Source: Westerdykella aurantiaca | Taxonomy: Eukaryota; Ascomycota; Dothideomycetes; Pleosporales; Sporormiaceae | Assembly (NCBI GenBank): GCA_030412805.1 | Contig: JASJFJ010000003.1 | Span: 2,790,001 to 2,854,000 of the forward strand | DNA: 64,000 bases | Direction of reading: 5' to 3' | In this document: piece by piece, positions 43,162 through 54,094 of the stretch | Numbering within the stretch: the stretch's first letter is position 1 | Layout: each line of letters begins with the position of its first letter | Position numbers and translations under genes: made by a program | The notes under the pieces: model-generated | Told to the model about the DNA's origin: nothing | Databases searched by the model: none | Seen by the model: the letters and a program-made list of their open reading frames with translations, nothing else

Positions 43162-44610
43162 ATGTGGTCTCAACTTGAGCCCACGCCGGCGCATATCACT
43201 TACATCGTCCTCGCCTTCTTCGCAATCCTCTATGCCTTATTCTCTACCTTTATTCGTAACCGCCTCCATCTCTCAGAACCACCCGTTGCCACCCTCTTCG
43301 GGGTCGTTGTTGGGCCCCATGGCATCGGCGCACTCACACCCTACAGCTGGGGAATAGGCGACGGCACTGTCCACGAATTCACAAGAATCATTGCTGGCAT
43401 ACAATGTTTTGCCGTGGGCCTCGAGCTACCACCGGGCTACTTCTCAAGGGCATGGAAAAGCGTATCCATGCTCTTGGGACCCGTCATGTTGTTCGGCTGG
43501 ATAGTCTGCACCGCCTTCATCGCCCTCATATTTCAAACCGACATCGTCACCGCGAGCATAATTTCCGCCTGTCTGACACCCACTGATCCTGTCCTCGCCG
43601 CATCCGTGCTCGATAACTCGCAATTCAGCACGCGCGTCCCGGCACGCATCCGGCGTCTTTTGTTCGCGGAGAGTGGCTGCAATGACGGCGTCTCGTTCCC
43701 CTTCATATACGTCGGTCTCTGCATTCTTACCCGCTCCACCACAGCCGGAATCCTCAAGAAATGGCTCCTCATTACCATTCTTTACCAATGCCTCCTCGGC
43801 GCCGCCCTGGGCCTCGCCGTCGGGTATCTCTTCAACCGCATCTACCTCTTCTCCCACAAGCGCGAAATGATGGGTCGAGCCTCCTACCTCGCCTTCTACC
43901 TGCTCCTAGCCATCTTCTCCCTCGGCGTGGCGTCCACTCTCGGGATCGACGACTTCCTCGTCGCCTTCTTCGCTGGGGTCGGGTTCTCGCATAAAGGTAA
44001 CGCGCCCACGACCGAGACCCAGCTTCCGATCATCATCGACTTGATTCTGAATTCCACTGTCTTTGTGTTCTTCGGCGCGATGGTGCCGTGGAGATCGTTT
44101 AACCATCTCGATTCCCTCACGCCGGGAAGGCTGATCTTGGTGCTCGTCCTTATTCTCCTGTTCCGCCGCATCCCCATCGTGTACACCCTACATAGACTAC
44201 GCCTCCTTCCCCACATCTACACCGACACCGAAGCCCTCTTTGTAGGGCACTTCGGTCCCATGGGCGTCGGGGCCCTCTTCCTGGCCATGGAGGCCCGCGC
44301 CCAGCTCGAAACGGATACTTCACTGCCCCTACCGAGACCACCATCAGATATGCCGGAAGAAAAACAGCGCACCATCACGTTGGTGTGGCCGATTGTTTGT
44401 TTCGTCGTGTTTGCGAGTACGATCGTGCATGGGTGTAGTACCTTGGCCATTAGTGTCGCGGGGCATTTTGTGAGGGAGGAGGGGGAGAGGGCGCCGTTGG
44501 TGGGGGCAGAGAGGGAGGGGTTGCATGGGATGGTATTTGATGACGAAGCCGAACAGGAGGCCGAAGAGGACGAGGAGAGATATAGGGATTTCTTGCATCA
44601 GAGGACGTAG
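43162..44610 (+). CDS. plasma-membrane Na+/H+ antiporter (CPA1, Nha1/Sod2-like)
   Basis: An intronless frame of 482 residues with about twelve membrane segments beginning ITYIVLAFFAILYALFSTF. Family motifs are intact: GVVVGPHGIG, ACLTPTDPVLAASV and ESGCNDGVSFPFIYV with the Asn-Asp pair proposed to bind the cation, and FGPMGVGALFLAMEA near the end. Members expel Na+, Li+ and sometimes K+ in exchange for protons and set salt tolerance. The cytosolic tail is short (about 60 residues, acidic), more like fission-yeast Sod2 than the very long tail of Nha1. No regulatory features are visible. Confidence 0.9.
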   Translation: MWSQLEPTPAHITYIVLAFFAILYALFSTFIRNRLHLSEPPVATLFGVVVGPHGIGALTPYSWGIGDGTVHEFTRIIAGIQCFAVGLELPPGYFSRAWKSVSMLLGPVMLFGWIVCTAFIALIFQTDIVTASIISACLTPTDPVLAASVLDNSQFSTRVPARIRRLLFAESGCNDGVSFPFIYVGLCILTRSTTAGILKKWLLITILYQCLLGAALGLAVGYLFNRIYLFSHKREMMGRASYLAFYLLLAIFSLGVASTLGIDDFLVAFFAGVGFSHKGNAPTTETQLPIIIDLILNSTVFVFFGAMVPWRSFNHLDSLTPGRLILVLVLILLFRRIPIVYTLHRLRLLPHIYTDTEALFVGHFGPMGVGALFLAMEARAQLETDTSLPLPRPPSDMPEEKQRTITLVWPIVCFVVFASTIVHGCSTLAISVAGHFVREEGERAPLVGAEREGLHGMVFDDEAEQEAEEDEERYRDFLHQRT

Positions 44611-44963
44611 GACGCACAGTCCAAAGGTTTGAGCTGGCAGTGTCTTGCCCAGAGGAAACAAGTCGTTAATCTAAAGCGCGTTTTCTATGTTCTAGATAGA
44701 CACCTGGAATGCAGGATTCAGCACGTGACTTCTTGAAAGAGTGACTTTGTATGAGCAGAGACAACCCAAAAGACTTTGCAGAACAAAATTCGAATTACAG
44801 ATACGTTAGGAATGAATACTCCCCTATTATTTGTCCTCAACGCCTCCCATTGCTCGACGCAGTCCAATTTACTTGTCTCCAAAGCGACACCTATGATAGA
44901 ATACATGTACGAAGAACAGGTCCCGATTCGACGCAGCGAGCAAGGCGATAACAATGGGACTAC
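44611..44963. other. intergenic, convergent gene ends
   Basis: Tail-to-tail spacer between the antiporter (+) and Orm1 (-) genes. Nothing is recognised. Confidence 0.6.
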
Positions 44964-45621
44964 TCATAGATCGTCAGGGGGGCCCGAGAAGAGAGCTATA
45001 CGTATTCTATGGAACTGCAAGTACCCGTCAGTAAGATCTATTATGCAGGGGTTACCAGGGGACATACTGCAGGCAACTTCGGGATGATAACCGCGATTGT
45101 TGCGATGGAATTGATCAAGAAATACGTCAGGTCGTAATGGGTATAATGGGTGCTAACCAAGAACAGTGCAATGGGTACCATGAGTAGGAATTTTTTCGTT
45201 GGCGTGTATTGGTCCCCATTGTCGATCTGCTCCCACATGTTGAGGTTGTCGTATGCTCCGCTGTTGAAGTCGAAGGGTACACCACGGACATAGTGGAACA
45301 TTATGTACGAGCCAAACATATACGACAGGTTGGTCAATGTCCACGAGGTCTCTTGAGATACTCCGGGGAGAATGTCGAAAAGGATCTTCGCCATCATGAT
45401 CAGGACAATATGGATTGTCCAGGCACCTGGAAAGACTGGATTAGTATCACTCTGCAATTTCGTGAAGGGTCATGCAGCAGCTCACCTTTTGCATTCACCC
45501 AGTCTGCATTCAGATTCGGAAGAGCGGCCTGGTCGCTCAACTGCTCTAGAGACTCTGGGGGCTCCTTGTACACCAAGCTACTCGACCGCCTCCTACGGGC
45601 CTCCCGCGAGTCAAGAGGCAT
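44964..45621 (-). CDS. orm1: Orm1/ORMDL regulator of serine palmitoyltransferase
   Basis: Exons 45486-45621, 45068-45426 and 44964-45014 give 181 residues. The ORMDL family is clear: RRRRSSSLVYKEPPESLEQ (serines that TORC2-Ypk1 signalling phosphorylates in yeast), LPNLNADWVNAKGAWTIH, GVSQETSWTLTNLSYMFGSYI, WEQIDNGDQYTPTKKFL and STHYTHYDLTYFLIN. Four hydrophobic segments place it in the ER membrane, where it restrains serine palmitoyltransferase and so sphingolipid synthesis. The last 17 codons (FHRIRIALFSGPPDDL) sit in a tiny third exon after a 53-bp intron; without it the protein would end prematurely after KLPA. It is divergent from the Iec3-like gene. Confidence 0.94.
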
Positions 45622-46247
45622 GTTGGCGGTGGACACGCTCAACTTGCGCGGTCGAGGGTCGCCAGCAAAGCTAAGGCGGGAGGTACGGTTGAGAAGTATG
45701 GGTGACAGTTTGGCGGTATTGAGTGTAGATTCGGGGAAGGGTAAAGGCGGATCGGGAGGCGGCTGGACTAGCCAAGAGGAGAGCAAAAATGTTCAGATGG
45801 ATTTGATGGGTGATGGAAACGTGGGCGGGGAAGTTCTGGCTGACTGTGTACGCGTACACACCTTCCGGGTCGTCGGAGCGTTCGGGGGGAGGAGCGAATG
45901 CAGTCGCAGGTAGGGATACGGAGCCAGAGCACCAGGCAGAGGCAATCGAGAGGGGGGATTGTACCGTAGAGCGCAGGGAATCCGGAGAAGGCTGTGTTCC
46001 TAGCTGACGGGCTTTTGGTGGTCGGGTGGGAAAAGGGGGAGCGCTGGGACGCAGCGGTGGAGTCTGGTGTTGAAGCCGCACGTTGGCAACGTCAACGTCG
46101 CTCTTTCGGGAAGGAATTCACGGCCCCGCGCTTGGACCATCTATCAACGCGGACCTCATCCCCGACCCGACCCCAGCTTCAACCACGCCGCGCTCACTCC
46201 ACCTCCACTAAGGAGTACTCACTCCAGAATCCCCTATCCTCATTCAC
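45622..46247. promoter_or_regulatory. shared divergent promoter region (Orm1/Iec3)
   Basis: 626 bp between two divergent starts. No TATA box or gene is obvious; a minus-strand open frame in it lacks recognisable content and is probably 5' leader. Confidence 0.45.
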
Positions 46248-47441
46248 ATGGCTACTGAAGCGGATACTCCCATAGAGGCCGAAGCGCCCGAAGCGCCGCA
46301 GGTCGACGCGCAGGATGCCGCGCAGAAGGGTCCTGTGAAACGCTCATGGAGGTACGGGATCTCGCAGGAGGCAGCTTTACGGGGCCGCTTGCTGATGGTC
46401 ACAGACGAAAATATAGGAAGATGCGCATCAAGTTCGAGGAGACAATGAATACAAGCAATACTTTGATCCGGGACGAATGCAAAGCGATCGCAGTAGCACG
46501 ACGACTGCAAGAGCAGAACGAGTACGCGACTACGGTACGAATATGCATGTTGCCTGGCTGACTCGTGTAGCCAAATTCTTGAAGCGCTTCTAGATCTGAA
46601 CGAAACGACGCGCCTGCCTGCGAACGTTCGCTTTGACCTGCGCGACCTCAGCGAAGCCGATACCCGTCTCGACCTACCCGAGACCGAAGCACGAGTAGAA
46701 GCGTTGCAACGCCGGTTACAGGAATTGAGAAAAGACATGGTAAACGGCATCATAACACCTGAAGAATTCGCCCAAAAGTCGGATCAGCTTCATTCCCAAT
46801 CAATAATACCAACCCGGACACTCGCCGACCTCGAAGCCACGGTTCCGCATACCACACAAGCGCCCGAACCTCTACCAGAAGGATTATTGATTGGCGAGCA
46901 CGCCCCTGGCTATATGTCGCCCGCACATGAGGAAGAGTATCTCCTAGCAATGGACCAAGCCCTCGCCGACCCCTCAATATATGACCCCGATGCGCATGAC
47001 GGACGTCCGCTTCGCCTCGCCCAGACACGCCATCACATCCCTACAGAGAAGGAGCTTTCCATCCAAAATCCAGATAGCGTCTACAACTGGCTGAGGAAGC
47101 ACCAACCGCAAGTCTTTCTCCAGGATAAAGACGCCGCGCATGCGGAGACAGTGTCGGAGAAGTCGGCGCGACCAGCGACCACCTCAGGCAGAAAGCGGCA
47201 TTCACATGTCTCTGGAGCTACCCCTGGACCTAAGAATGAGGAGGTAGATGAGGAGCTGGGTTTTATCCCTGAGACGGGGACTACGAGTGGTAGGGGGAGG
47301 AGAGGACACAAGGGGGACGAAGATCAAGCGTACCGACCTAAGGGCAGTGGCAGAGGGTCTAAAAGAAAACGGGAGGATGGCGAGACCGGTACCAGGGGAG
47401 GGAGGAAGAAGAGACAGAGTGCTGCTTCTGCGGCGATGTGA
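46248..47441 (+). CDS. iec3: Ino80 chromatin-remodelling complex subunit, Iec3-like
   Basis: Exons 46248-46351, 46405-46521 and 46571-47441 give 363 residues. The conserved block is KYRKMRIKFEETMNTSNTLIRDECKAIAVARRLQEQN followed by ILEALLDLNE, which is the IEC3 family described in the fission-yeast Ino80 complex. The middle is acidic and Pro-rich. The C-terminal 100 residues are Arg/Lys/Gly-rich (GRGRRGHKG, KGSGRGSKRKRED, RGGRKKRQ), suiting a nuclear, DNA- or nucleosome-binding tail. Both introns are about 50 bp and preserve phase. Role in fungi outside Schizosaccharomyces is inferred by homology. Confidence 0.82.
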
Positions 47442-47856
47442 TGATTGAAACTGGAAGGGTTGCATTGGAACGGTTAGGGCGGGTGTTTGGGTTTTGATCG
47501 GTCTCACACATTGTCTACAGGATATGTTCTTCTACGGATTGCTTTGCCCGAAGTGTATTGTATTAGGTGCTGGGAATTGGGATGGCGCAGATATGGTATT
47601 GGGTCATGATACCTATTCAGTCACTGAAAGTTGTTCCATTAAGGCAAATAGATGCGCATAGTGGGCCTATGGCATGACGACGACACGTTCCTTGAAAATA
47701 CATTACATTCGTGTGCTGATTGGTTGTGCAATGTCATTTTGTACATTCAACGCTGCTAATTCCGGACATACAAGCCGGCCCTATGTCTCCATCCCAATAT
47801 CTTGATAATGTATACAACCCTCAAATCGTACATGTGCACACTCATACATGCCTTTA
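47442..47856. other. intergenic, convergent gene ends
   Basis: Tail-to-tail spacer between the Iec3-like (+) and mS35 (-) genes with no recognised feature. Confidence 0.6.
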
Positions 47857-49097
47857 CTACCGCAACTGCTTCATCCTCTGGCCTTTCGCCACCACCATAA
47901 CCGGCTCAGGCTCCGGTGCCATAAACGGAAGAGCGTTCTCAATGACCTTAACTCCATCCACCAATGTCCCGTTCTGCGTCCTCTCATCATCCAGCTTCAA
48001 CTGCTGCGCCCTCTTTTCCTCGAGATACTTCTTGCGCTCCTTGGTCAGCACCCACTCCTTCGGGAAATCATATCGCACCTTCGGCTTATGGTGTCTGAAA
48101 TCGAATGGGACATCCGCAAACGTGTCTTTGGGGTCTCTCGCCTCGGCCAGGAGCTTGGAGATGGTGTCGCCTAGGAAGCGCTTGTTCTGAGGGAGAGTGT
48201 CGAACAGCTCGCATGACATCTTTACAAGATCGGTGGACGGGTTATAGCGCGGACCACAGAGCTTAATGAGCTTGTCTTTCTGCTGGGAGGTCAAATTTTT
48301 GAGGTCGGAGGGGGAGAATTCGACCACAACTTTGTTGGCGGCCGGATGGGATTCCCCTAGGTAAGAGGTGTAACGGAAGCGGAAGGGGGTAGCGGCAGTG
48401 GGGAGTTCGAAGGGTTTGGCCAGTTCTGTCGACGGTGGTTAGCGTGTTGTTAATCCTTTGGGGGAGAGGGGGAGTGCTTACGGTTCAGCAGAGGGAGTTC
48501 CCATGCAATCATTCGAGCGTAATGCCTCATGTCTCGTCGCTCTTCCAACTGTCCGTGACCATGACTAGTAATGTCATCTCCGTAGTAATCCTCATCCGGT
48601 CCCAATTCCTCTTGCCCTTCGGCCCAGAAACCGGGTTTCCCCGTCGTGGGTTCAATGACGAAGTCCTCGTCCCTTTCCAGCCTGTAGCGATTCTTCCAAG
48701 GCTGTCCACGCTCCCCTTTCCTCTGGGCTTCAAGGACCTTGGCCGGATCGAGGGCTTCGAGGTTTGCCATGAGGTTCTTGACCTGCGCGGCTTCGATCTC
48801 CTCGGCCGTAGGCTTTGGTGGCTTCTCTTTCTTCGCATTTTGCCTCCTCGACGCCTCCTCTTTTGCCATGGACATGGACGTACTCTTATCATGGGGTACA
48901 GGTTCCGCAGTCGTCAACACAGGATCCTTCGACACGAGCTCCGGCTTTGAAGCTTTAGCGTTCTTGTCGAAACGGGGTTTGGATTTGTCGTCCGCCATCG
49001 GGGCCGTGGAAGACAATGACCGGTGCCATTGCTGCTGCGTTATCCGGCGCGGGCAGCGCGCTGAGCTGAAAACCAGCCGCCGCGTTACTGACGCCAT
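47857..49097 (-). CDS. rsm24: mitochondrial small-subunit ribosomal protein mS35 (Rsm24)
   Basis: Exons 48482-49097 and 47857-48425 give 394 residues. It begins with an Arg/Ser-rich presequence (MASVTRRLVFSSARCPRR). The mS35 signature is in the second half: RHYARMIAWELPLLN, KPFELPTAATPFRFRYTSYL, GESHPAANKVVVEFSPSDL, LTSQQKDKLIKLCGPRYNP, LVKMSCELFDTLPQNKRFL and DTFADVPFDFRHHKPK. This protein is part of the head of the 37S mitoribosome. The start at 49097 is chosen because upstream in-frame sequence has no ATG context and the presequence begins there. It is divergent from Alg13 over 192 bp. Confidence 0.92.
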
Positions 49098-49289
49098 TGC
49101 TCGTGATAGAGGTTGTCGTCGTGGTGCTTTTTCGCGGAGAAGACCCCCGAGGCTTGGCGCTATGGAAGAGAGTTCCGCCGAGCTCCGAGGGTTCCTCGTG
49201 CCTACCACGGGCGATTAGTACAACGGGGACCGGACAACTACAACCGCCTCGCAGCTCCACATTTTTGGCCGCTTGATTTTGCTTTTATC

Positions 49290-50007
49290 ATGGCCGATAG
49301 TTGGACTTGGCCTGAGGGGTCCAAGATGAAAGTATGCTTTGTCACAACAGGAGCCACTGCCCCATTCACGGAACTTATTAGATCCATTCTCCAACTATCA
49401 TCTATCGACGCTTTGCGCCATGCAGGATACACGCATCTTTTGGTCCAATATGGAATGGCTAAGGATGTATTCGACAAATGTGTGCTTGATGCCCGATCCC
49501 ATGTCCTGGCAGAACCTGGCAAGGGAGAGTTGGTCATCGACGGTATGGGTTTCAAGCAGGAGGGCCTTCGGGAGGAGTTTCTTTTGGTTCAACAATTGAA
49601 AGGATTGGTTATCTCGCATGCCGGTATGCTCTACGGACCGCCTTTGGGTGGCATCGTTCAAGACGCTTAGACGCTGAGCAGGTTCCGGCTCTATCCTCGA
49701 AGCCCTCCGCTATGGTGTACCGCTGATCGTTGTGCCTAACACAGCACTTCTGGACAACCACCAAGTAGATCTGGCTGTTGCCATGGAGCGGTCGAAATAT
49801 CTCATCTGTGGCGACGTCAAGTGAGTATGATGATTAGTATGCACGGTCAAGCTGACATGGTGATTCAGCGATCTCACAACCGCTATTCACAAGGCCGAAG
49901 ACTTTAGACGGAAGATGGCCCAGTTTCCACCTGTTACAAGCGGGCAACACCGAGAGACCAAAAGTTTTGCGGCAATTATGGATGAGACCTTGGGAATTCT
50001 AGAGTGA
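49290..50007 (+). CDS. alg13: UDP-GlcNAc transferase catalytic subunit Alg13
   Basis: Exons 49290-49623, 49682-49820 and 49869-50007 give 203 residues, the expected size. Motifs include CFVTTGATAPFTELI at the start of the Rossmann-like domain, GYTHLLVQYG, and the GT28-type donor-binding end VISHAGSGSILEALRYGVPLIVVPN with NTALLDNHQVDLA. With membrane anchor Alg14 it adds the second GlcNAc to dolichol-PP-GlcNAc on the cytosolic face of the ER, the second step of N-glycan assembly. The Alg14 partner gene is not in the window. Introns of 58 and 48 bp keep phase exactly at the conserved HAG|SG and DV|ND positions. Confidence 0.95.
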
Positions 50008-51073
50008 AATCTGGTCTGGTCTGTCCGGAAGCCGGATCTCATCTCGACGTTGATGGCCCACCACGGATCCGTAACACCATTGCAGGATCAATAAGCCCTG
50101 GTGTCACCTTCATCCCCCTCACGCAGATATGGCCAAGATCTCGACGACATATTCCCATCTTATGTTCTTGTTCCCGAAACTGCGGTTCTGCTGTGCTTAC
50201 CAAGCGAGTGCATGGGTATAGCCAACAGGAGCTGGCGCGCAGCCGGACATATGACCATCTTCAATGCACACTGTGTGACATTGATTACCGTCCTCACAGC
50301 TCGGCGCTGGTGATGCGGGTCACTTCAGCGTCATAGCGCGACACAGGTGAAGGTTGGGTATTCAGGAATGATGCAGGTTTCTGGAGTAGCCGAAAATATT
50401 CGGGCGTGTACCTACCATTCTGGAAAAGTCGAACATGGCTCGTCTGTGTCGATAAAAGTACTCAGTTGCTATCTCTAGGCCTCAAACGCATTTCCAACTG
50501 TCGCTTGTCTGGTCTACGACGATATACAATACCGGTGCAGAATCCGGACGTAGTTCGGCATTTGATGAGCCGAATATAGACTGCGCTTCTGGTGACAATC
50601 CACATCCTCGCAGCTGTCAAGGGCCACACCGATCTCCCGTCTCTTCCGTGAAGCTTAACTAAGGTAAGCCTTTAGTCAAATTTGACCAATGGACGTGTTC
50701 CAATACGGACCCCAGTGCGGTGGCTCCTCTTACAACTCCACGGTGACCCTGCAACTAGGCATGAACATCCCGGGGACCTGCCCTTTTCCACACTTCGCCT
50801 TCCCAGCACAATGGCACGGTGGTGAATTTTCTCGAGACTCATGATGCACCTCTACAGTGATTACGCGTCATGGGGCAATGCAGGTCATGTCAACGGGATA
50901 TTCATCAGCCCAAAACTGAGGAAGAGGCGGGACAATTGGGTTCCGAGGCAGTAGTAACTGAGAGGAAATCGTTTAAAAGGACGTAGGAATTACCTGTAGG
51001 ATAGCATCGATTACGACGCCTGGTCACTTTCCCTTCAAAGGTGTTGGAACATTCGGTCTATCTATTTTTCAAG
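50008..51073. other. 1.07-kb intergenic region
   Basis: 3' flank of the Alg13 gene and promoter of the oxalate decarboxylase gene. No gene recognised. Confidence 0.5.
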
Positions 51074-52612
51074 ATGAAGCATTTCTACGCTTGCCTCCTA
51101 TTGTCTGCAGCGTCAGTACGGGCGCTTCCTGCGTCGACACCTCATTCAGACGTCATGGACCCTGTTGGTCCGCCAGGATCCTCGGGTAGCCTGCGAGGGT
51201 CAGAGGCACTGCTCGGATTCGATTCCTCCAACGACATTCCCAAAGAACCCTCTACGGTGATCCCACCGGATGATTTTGAGTTGGCTCCAGAGCAATCAGC
51301 AGATGCCAAATTAGGATTCTACATTGACCTTACAAATGTCAAGAATCCGCAACCTATTCGAGGTGGAACTACTAAGCCGACTGACCCCGGACCTAGGTAA
51401 GCAATTAGAGCTCACGATGAGATATCTATGCGTCAATACGATCTATATAATTACTCTGTGCTGACTCTTCACAACAGAACCGAAGCATACGATCGTCTCA
51501 ATAGTGATCTATTTATTCCTCCAGGAACGGACAGTGGAGACGTAGCGAATGCGAAGTGGCCCTTTGGGCTATCACATAATCGACATGGCCTGGCTGGCGC
51601 AGGTTGGGCAAGAAATCAGAATGTCGGCCAACTGCCGGTTGCAACGTCTATGGCTGGTGTTGACATGCGACTGGAACCCCATGCCTACAGAGAGCTTCAC
51701 TGGCATAAACAGGGAGAGTGGGCCCTCATGCTGAACGGGAGCGTCCGCATTGCAGCAGTAAACGAGGATGGCCAATCCTTCGTTGACGATTTGACGGCCG
51801 GCGACGTATGGTTCTTCCCCCCGGGCATCCCACACTCCATCCAAGCATTTGAAAACGGCTGCGAATTCCTCCTCGTTTTCGATGACGGTGATTTTAGCGA
51901 AGACAACACCTTCATGATATCCGAGCTCCTGGAGCGCAATCCTGAGTCTGTCGTGGCAAAGAACTTCCGCACCTCGGTAGATACCTTCAACAAGCTACCT
52001 GAGGGTCAACTCTGGATCTTCCCAGGCACTCCAGCACCATCAGATATTCAGAAACAGAATGTCACTGGGCCCGCTGGCACCATCCCTCTGAAGGAGAGCT
52101 ACAGCTACCATTTCTCCAAGCAAGAACCATACCGCGTGCCAGGCGGCAGTATCAAAGTTCTTGACCCTGCGACATTCCCCATCGCAAACGACTTCTCCGT
52201 GGCGCTGGTTACTGTCGAACCGGGAGCGATGCGCGAAATGCATTGGCACACCACCTCTGACGAATGGACGTACTTCATACAAGGTACCGCCCGCCTCACC
52301 GTCTATCAAGCACCGTCCTCCAGCCGCACATTTGACTTCACCGCCGGAGACGTCGGATACGTTCCCGTTCCCAACGCACACTATCTCGAGAACACCGGAG
52401 ATGAACCACTCATTTTCCTCGAAGTCCTGAAGGCGAAGCAGTACAGCGACATTAGCGTCAACCAATGGTTAGGGTTGACACCCAAGCAGGTAGTCAAGGA
52501 TCATTTGAAGGTGGACGATGCATTTTTGGACAGCCTTCCGAAGGTGAAGCCGTTTATTGTCCCGGGGAATAGGAATTTGACGACGACAAATTTCACCGGA
52601 AATCCCTTGTAA
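51074..52612 (+). CDS. secreted bicupin oxalate decarboxylase
   Basis: Exons 51074-51396 and 51478-52612 give 485 residues. A signal peptide (MKHFYACLLLSAASVRALP) and a propeptide of about 90 residues lead to two cupin domains. Cupin 1 binds manganese through ELHWHKQGEWALML and GIPHSIQAF; cupin 2 through EMHWHTTSDEWTYF and NAHYLEN. Both have the two His plus Glu/His set. The loop after cupin 1, DFSEDNTFMISELL, corresponds to the lid whose Glu decides decarboxylase versus oxidase activity; a Glu is present (SEDN), which favours decarboxylation of oxalate to formate and CO2. Several Asn-X-Ser/Thr sites fit secretion. Typical of fungi that make or meet oxalic acid. Confidence 0.92.
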
Positions 52613-53396
52613 GAACTGGACCACTCTTGCACGCTTCGGGATAGTTTCAGGTTCTGTAATGCAGATTTCGTGTTATTATAGAGACTTTTTTTCATGAGTA
52701 CATGTGCAATTCTTTCTTCTCCACTATCTGTTTTCACGCAAGTAATGTGACTTATTTACATCCCATAAGCAATACCGGCGCAAAATTCTCCTTGGCTCTA
52801 AGTTTGCTTCCCCTTCCAACAAGTTGCCGCAGCCAAGACGGAAGGCGGTGCAAGTAGGCTCGAGTGAGATCACCCCCAATTGCTACCTGACCAGTTTCCC
52901 CGTCCAGTCTCCGTGTTATCGGCGCTCTCGAAGCATTTCGGCATCTTCTTGACTTAGCAGTGCTGAGTTGGGTTGCAGCATTGCTATTAGTCCGTCGACA
53001 CTGGTCGTAATATGCACAAGTACAGGAGGGAAATATCTTCCCGCCGTACTGGCATTACTTCACAATTACAGCCATGGCAAGCGCGTCTTAACTCTAGGAG
53101 ACATTTATTGACGGACAATAAGTAGCCTACGGCGGGCTCACGGCTGATCGGGGTCGATACTGCTAAGTGGTCGTGCTCTTGTTGTTTTTCTTTGCCACTA
53201 CAGTAGGGATAGACAGGCACCAATGGTTCAAAGTGGTGTCAAATTGATGGACAGTGCAACCTGGTAATAACCAGTACAACCAAGTCACTCTTCAAATTCT
53301 CTATCTCGCAGATTCTACTTGGAACACTATATAATGGTCGAGCAATATAACTTACAACCGTGTCTGGTTCCCACACCTCTTCCGAGAAGAAGTCGA
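52613..53396. other. intergenic
   Basis: 3' flank of the decarboxylase gene; no gene recognised. Confidence 0.5.
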
Positions 53397-54094
53397 TTAG
53401 GCCATCCAAGTTACGGCCCTCTCTCGCTGGTGAGGTCGGAATAAGCTCAGCAGAATGTCGGAGGTTGTGTGACACAGCGTGCGTAAGATAAGCACGACGG
53501 AAGCATCCCTTGCATGATTGGTCTCGGTGCAAGCATTCCCCGCCTTTCGGAAGGGATGCATAGGTTCGGGAAGGAAGGTGTTCTGGAAAAGGGGCATGGA
53601 AGGGTGAGGAGTAGCAGTAACAAGCAGGGAGGGAAGTGAATTCCGATGAAGAGGAGCGAGAGGAGTCAGTCCGTTCAACGAGATAGGGAAAGGGTAATAA
53701 GGTTCACACGCAGTGCAAGTGTCTTTCACTGTGGTGTCAGTGGAAGCGATTAGAACACGTTTAGAGGATTAATAAGAGGCGAAACACGACAGTTTGTCTG
53801 TTGGTGAAGATAGTGTGACCAATCTTTTCTTGTTATCAAAGCCAATGAATTTCCCCGATACCAGGACTGGGGGAAGCGAAGTGGCTTACAGCGCATACAG
53901 GTCAAGCCGGAGCAGTATGGAACTTTCTTTGCTTCGACGCTGATCATGAGTGGAGGTGTGGCCGGCTCTCCGGCATTATTGAAGCAACATTTCTTGTCGC
54001 GATAACCGCAATGTGGTGCGGTGGTTGATGTTGCAGTCTGCATGTCGGCCATGCACGTCCCATTCGGTGCTTTGAAGTTGAATTGGAAGGAGCC
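53397..54094 (-). CDS. possible small cysteine-rich protein, 5' end not resolved
   Basis: Two cysteine-bearing frames can be joined in phase by an intron with good signals: donor GTAAGC near 53890 and CACTGACACCACAG near 53731. The upstream part reads NGTCMADMQ, HCGYRDKKCCFNNAG, VPYCSGLTCMR; the downstream part reads KDTCTACEPYYPFPISLNG. A TTAG acceptor lies just before the first part, so a 5' exon with the start, and perhaps a signal peptide, remains to be found. The cysteine density suggests a secreted protein, but with no recognised family this is a tentative model. Confidence 0.3.
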
